A stretch of DNA of 37,194 nt, taken from positions 1 through 37,194 of the forward strand of contig NZ_UTKY01000009.1 in assembly GCF_900583165.1 (NCBI RefSeq). Direction: 5' to 3'. Below are positions 34,036 to 37,194 of this stretch, piece by piece (the first letter of the stretch is position 1; the number at the start of each line of letters is the position of its first letter). Origin of the DNA: Pseudomonas viridiflava. Lineage in GTDB: Bacteria > Pseudomonadota > Gammaproteobacteria > Pseudomonadales > Pseudomonadaceae. The translations under genes and the position numbers were made by a program. The notes below the pieces were generated by a model. The model did not search any database and had not been told where the DNA came from. It saw only the letters and a program-made list of their open reading frames with translations.

Positions 34036-34201
34036 TCAACATGCCCGCCATTGATTCCGCATCTGAGGAATGGACCTCAAGTATTGTAGGAAAACTCAAT
34101 TTTCCTGTGCAGAGTAACAGTCTTTCCCCGTAAGATTCATGCCGGTCATTGTTCCCAAGTGACTGCTCTCGTCAAGTTTGCTGACTCTTCCAGGACACAA
34201 G

Positions 34202-35116
34202 ATGAACCGTAACGACCTGCGTCGTGTCGACCTTAACCTGTTGATCGTATTCGAAACCTTGATGCATGAGCGCAGTGTGACCCGCGCCGCCGAGAAATTG
34301 TTCCTTGGCCAGCCGGCCATCAGCGCAGCCTTGTCACGCCTGCGCGGCCTGTTTGACGACCCGTTGTTTGTGCGCACCGGGCGCAGCATGGAACCCTCGG
34401 CCCGCGCCGTAGAGATCTTCGCCCTGCTCTCCCCGGCCCTGGACTCGATTTCCACCGCCGTCAGCCGCGCCGCCGAGTTCGACCCAGCCACCAGCACCGC
34501 CGTATTTCGCATCGGCCTGTCCGACGACGTCGAGTTCGCCCTGCTGCCCCAACTCCTCAAACGCCTGCGCGCTGAAGCACCGGGCATCGTGCTGGTCGTG
34601 CGACGCGTCAACTATATCCTGATGCCCGGCCTGCTGGCCTCCGGCGAGATCTCCATCGGCGTCAGCTACACTGCCGACCTGCCGGCCAACGCCAAGCGCA
34701 AGGTTCTGCGCCGCAGCCTGCCCAAAGTGCTTCGGGCCGACAGCGTACCCGGCGCCCTGAGCCTGGACGACTTCTGCGCCCGCCCTCACGCGCTGGTGTC
34801 ATTTGCCGGGGACTTGAGTGGGTTTATCGACGAAGAATTGGAAAAACTCGATCGCAAACGCCATGTGGTGTTGGCAGTGCCACAGTTCAACGGGCTGGGC
34901 ACACTGCTGGCAGGCACCGATATCGTTGCCATCGTGCCGGACTATGCCGCCGAGGCCTTGACGGCAGCCGGCGGCTTGCGCGCCGAAGAACCGCCAATGC
35001 CGGTGCGTTCGTTTGAGTTGCATATGGCATGGCGCGGTTCCCAGGACAATGATCCCGGGGAGCGGTGGTTGCGGTCGCGGATTCAGATGTTTTTCGGGGA
35101 CCCCGATAGCTTGTAA
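34202..35116 (+). CDS. mexT: MexT-like LysR-family regulator
   Basis: 304 residues from the ATG at 34202. The start MNRNDLRRVDLNLLIVFETL and the helix-turn-helix (VTRAAEKLFLGQPAISAALS) follow MexT of P. aeruginosa closely. The effector domain keeps VFRIGLSDDVEFALLPQLLK, IVLVVRRVNYILMPGLLASG and EISIGVSYTADLPANAKRK. MexT activates mexS and the MexEF-OprN efflux pump on disulfide or electrophile stress. The frame is intact, without the disabling insertion known in some PAO1 lines. The expected mexE gene does not follow; an integrase does. Confidence 0.85.
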   Translation: MNRNDLRRVDLNLLIVFETLMHERSVTRAAEKLFLGQPAISAALSRLRGLFDDPLFVRTGRSMEPSARAVEIFALLSPALDSISTAVSRAAEFDPATSTAVFRIGLSDDVEFALLPQLLKRLRAEAPGIVLVVRRVNYILMPGLLASGEISIGVSYTADLPANAKRKVLRRSLPKVLRADSVPGALSLDDFCARPHALVSFAGDLSGFIDEELEKLDRKRHVVLAVPQFNGLGTLLAGTDIVAIVPDYAAEALTAAGGLRAEEPPMPVRSFELHMAWRGSQDNDPGERWLRSRIQMFFGDPDSL

Positions 35117-35217
35117 TAGAATTCCACTAAATTCCATAAAGCCGTTTTATAACAACGAGTTACTAGCAATTTAAGTCCACTGCCGTCTGTCTAAATCCAA
35201 TGGATTCCACGGCTCAT

Positions 35218-35277
35218 GGGGGCATAATTGGGGGCAAATTTCGGTTCCTTAAAAAGGATGCCCCCACCGATGCCCCC
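35218..35277. promoter_or_regulatory. Paired GGGGGC / GCCCCC boxes around the integrase start
   Basis: GGGGGC occurs at 35218 and 35230, and GCCCCC at 35260 and 35272: two boxes 12 bases apart facing two others 12 bases apart. They may be arm-type or autoregulatory binding sites, or form an RNA hairpin that hides the ribosome site and the two candidate ATGs (35258, 35270). Confidence 0.45.
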
Positions 35278-36538
35278 AGACAATGCGGTTGTTTTCAAAC
35301 GAAAACTCAGCGATGCCTTGATCCGCTCACTGACCGAACCCGGCAAACACGCCGATGGCGAAGTCCCTGGCCTCTACTTGGAGGTAAGGGCGTCGAGCAA
35401 GGTCGGCAAATCCCCTTCCAAGGTTTGGCGATTGAAGTATCGGCTGCATGGCAAGGAAAACCGCTTCTCCATCGGCTCTTACCCCGACATTGGTCTCAAG
35501 GAGGCGCGCGACATTGCCCGCGGCGCACGCCGCGACGTGGCTAACCACACCGCTCCGCTCAAGGCCAAGACCGCAAAAATCGAGGCACAGTTGCTCAATG
35601 AAGAGCGCACCTTCGCGTACGTGGCCGAGCAATGGTTGGCATTCAAGTCTGCCGAATTGGTGACCAAATCCATCGCGGGCTTTACCGGAGCGCTGAACAA
35701 CCACATCTTGCCTGCCCTTGGCAAAAAACCGATCAGCGAGATCAAGTTGGAGCACATCACTACGATCATCACTGAGTTGCGCCGCCAGCGCACCATGGCC
35801 ATGGCCCGACGCGTGCGTACCATCATCCGTGCCGTTCTGGGCTTTGCTGAAGGGCGCGGCTGGGTTGAACGCAACGTAGCGCTCAGCAACATTGAGGAAT
35901 TGAAGATCCGCCATGTCGTCACCAGCAATCCGGCGATCGAAAGGCCAGCCGATCTAGGCAGGTTTCTTCTGCGTCTGGATGACTGCAACGACGGCAGCGT
36001 TGCCTCCGCGATGCGCCTGCTGATTATGTTGCCGGTCCGCCCAGGCGAACTGGTGCAGATGCGCTGGGAAGATGTCGACTTGGTGGGCGCCGATTGGCGT
36101 TATGTGGTGAGCAAGACCAAGCATCTGGACAAGAGCAAACACATCGTGCCGTTGCCTGAACAAGCCTTGGTTCTGTTACGCGAGCTACATAAAACCCGCG
36201 TGGTGGATGAAGAAGGCAAAGGCTGGGTGTTCGTCTCGCCGGTCTATCCGGGCCGTCCCATAAACCCGACCTCCATGCTCAAGTCCTTTCAGCGTATTTG
36301 GCCAGAGTACGACATCACTGCCCACGGCTTTCGCGCGACCTACAGGACCATTGCGCATGAGCATTTGGGTATAGATCCAATCGTGCTCGAATTGTCCTTA
36401 TCCCACCGGATGCCAGGTGCGTTGGGGGCTGTGTATGCCCGCGCGCAATTACTAGTGCAACGCCGGGAGGCGGCTCAACAATGGGCGAACTACTTAGACC
36501 AGTTGCGGCAAAACGCTGCGCACGTGACCTCAGATTGA
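35270..36538 (+). CDS. P4-type tyrosine recombinase (integrase of a genomic island or prophage)
   Basis: About 422 residues, starting MPPDNAVVFKRKLSDALIRS; an ATG 12 bases earlier is an alternative. The N-terminal DUF4102 arm-binding domain (GLYLEVRASSKVGKSPSKVW; NRFSIGSYPDIGLKEARDIA) is followed by a core-binding helix region and the catalytic domain. Visible active residues are Arg in LPVRPGELVQMRWEDVD, His-x-x-Arg in TAHGFRATYRT, His in LSLSHRMPG and the nucleophile Tyr in GAVYARAQ, so it should be active. Such enzymes sit at one end of islands next to attL. No tRNA is visible beside it. It lies 154 bases after the mexT-like stop. Confidence 0.9.
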   Translation: MPPDNAVVFKRKLSDALIRSLTEPGKHADGEVPGLYLEVRASSKVGKSPSKVWRLKYRLHGKENRFSIGSYPDIGLKEARDIARGARRDVANHTAPLKAKTAKIEAQLLNEERTFAYVAEQWLAFKSAELVTKSIAGFTGALNNHILPALGKKPISEIKLEHITTIITELRRQRTMAMARRVRTIIRAVLGFAEGRGWVERNVALSNIEELKIRHVVTSNPAIERPADLGRFLLRLDDCNDGSVASAMRLLIMLPVRPGELVQMRWEDVDLVGADWRYVVSKTKHLDKSKHIVPLPEQALVLLRELHKTRVVDEEGKGWVFVSPVYPGRPINPTSMLKSFQRIWPEYDITAHGFRATYRTIAHEHLGIDPIVLELSLSHRMPGALGAVYARAQLLVQRREAAQQWANYLDQLRQNAAHVTSD

Positions 36539-36622
36539 GGATACCGCGCAAGGAATTAGGAGGTGGAGTGGGAAACGAAGCATGCATCAATTCCTATCGT
36601 CTGACTAAGGAGTGATCGTGCA

Positions 36623-36748
36623 GTGACAAGCAAGCGGCAGAAAGCCGCATTCAATAATGTGTCTAAGCTCAAGCGCGGAAATCATCGAGGGGCTCCTTCA
36701 GCCGAAGTTGAAAATCAGGACTCAATAGAGAGTAGCGGCCTGACGTAA
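36623..36748 (+). CDS. Possible small basic protein (41 residues)
   Basis: A GTG at 36623, ten bases after AAGGAG, opens VTSKRQKAAFNNVSKLKRGN and ends at TAA 36746-36748. The composition (basic helix then polar tail) is plausible for a small island protein, but no family is recognised and the start is weak. The rest of the gap (36539-36906) shows no other gene. Confidence 0.3.
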   Translation: MTSKRQKAAFNNVSKLKRGNHRGAPSAEVENQDSIESSGLT

Positions 36749-36906
36749 AAGTGCTGAGCCTCGCTGCTTTTCTTTAAAGTGAATCGTTTAACCGTAGATT
36801 TGGGTTACGCCACGCTCATGCCTATAGATAGATGGAACTCCAAGCGTTTGTAATGGCCGACACTTAGCAGGCGACACGTTGATTGCCTAAGCACAAGGAG
36901 GCTCAC

Positions 36907-37098
36907 ATGCCCGATTTGAACGGCAAAATTCGTTACGCAGTGGTCGCAGGCGGCTCCATTTCCCAAGGCGCCTTTATGCCCGGGATTGGGCAGACCGAAA
37001 ACTCCGTCCTGACAGCGCTTGTAACGGGCGATCCAATCAAGGCAGACACGTTAGCCAAACGCTACTCCCTGAAAAGCTACAGCTATACGCAATACTGA
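36907..37098 (+). pseudogene. Gfo/Idh/MocA-family oxidoreductase, truncated by an IS
   Basis: The ATG at 36907 follows a strong AGGAGG ribosome site. The 63 residues (KIRYAVVAGGSISQGAFMPG; then LTALVTGDPIKADTLAKRYS) form the first Rossmann beta-alpha units of a Gfo/Idh/MocA sugar dehydrogenase, normally about 350-390 residues. The coding sequence stops at TGA 37096-37098, which is the first triplet of the adjoining insertion sequence. The rest of the gene should lie beyond the IS, outside the window. The usual GxGxxA nucleotide loop reads AGGSISQ, slightly altered. Confidence 0.75.
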
Positions 37099-37194
37099 AT
37101 CGCCCCGGATTTCGTAGACACCTCCATGCCTTAAACTGAGGCCAATTAGGAGGTGCCATGAGCAACCCGCGTTACCCCGAAGAATTCAAAATCC
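37096..37194 (+). mobile_element. IS3-family insertion sequence, left end
   Basis: The element appears to start TGAATCGCCCCGGATTTCGT, the terminal inverted repeat of a common IS3-family group in pseudomonads, and continues to an orfA transposase start at 37158. Only 99 bases are visible. It interrupts the Gfo/Idh/MocA gene. The exact boundary is inferred from the repeat and from where the protein similarity stops. Confidence 0.75.
37158..37194 (+). CDS. IS3-family transposase OrfA, 5' fragment
   Basis: The ATG at 37158 with AGGAGG six bases upstream opens MSNPRYPEEFKI, the usual start of IS3-family OrfA proteins (a helix-turn-helix DNA-binding subunit; OrfB with the DDE domain would follow by frameshift). 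Only 12 codons lie inside the window. Confidence 0.75.
   Translation, partial: MSNPRYPEEFKI

Noticed and set aside
33955..34201. MexT consensus site as described for P. aeruginosa
   Set aside because: No convincing match to the published spaced motif was seen; only an AT-rich palindrome was kept as a weak candidate.
35117..35217. tRNA or tmRNA 3' end as attachment site of the integrase
   Set aside because: No cloverleaf, CCA end or T-loop sequence can be read in this stretch.

Overview
The window looks like a chromosomal segment of a Pseudomonas of the fluorescens group. The evidence is the GC-rich coding style, REP/REPIN palindromes of the GGGGCTTGCCCC type, a mexS-mexT type pair, a DUF1652-like gene and FAN1 next to a Rad3-type helicase. 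No rRNA, tRNA or CRISPR array was found.

Left part (1-7700): the 3' end of a U32-family rRNA hydroxylase gene (rlhA), then a REP doublet that also encodes the last codons of a DMT exporter. A divergent Lrp/AsnC regulator, a methyl-accepting chemotaxis protein with an apparently cytoplasmic sensor, a CPA1-type cation/proton antiporter, two tiny acidic proteins and a small membrane protein follow.

Central accessory part (7900-15383): a short uncertain gene pair, a dead epoxide-hydrolase-like gene, and the most striking object of the window. This is a 1616-residue Ig-like repeat protein and a 525-residue relative, transcribed divergently. The 237-bp gap between them holds a perfect 22-bp inverted repeat whose arms each contain a CTG-N10-CAG (SOS-box-like) core. 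Neither protein has a signal peptide. The large one carries two nearly identical 371-bp internal repeats and ends in a segment resembling a fimbrial minor-pilin domain. I do not recognise this pair as a described system, and it is the best candidate for one here.

Core-like part (15376-29300): a translationally coupled FAN1 nuclease and Fe-S helicase-nuclease operon; a small lipoprotein; a polyamine-type operon (FAD amine oxidase, cupin, periplasmic binding protein) behind a SnoaL-AraC regulator; a frameshifted DUF1652 gene; a UvrD-like helicase and a pirin, each with a REPIN next to its 3' end; and phosphoglucomutase.

Right part (29400-37194): a MocR-type regulator whose start overlaps the stop of an unknown 474-residue protein, with two palindromes just upstream of that operon. 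After a 710-bp gene-free stretch come divergent mexS- and mexT-like genes. A P4-type tyrosine integrase lies directly behind mexT, where mexEF-oprN sits in P. aeruginosa. It is followed by a Gfo/Idh/MocA oxidoreductase cut after 63 codons by an IS3-family element at the window edge. The integrase and IS mark the start of a mobile or recently rearranged region.
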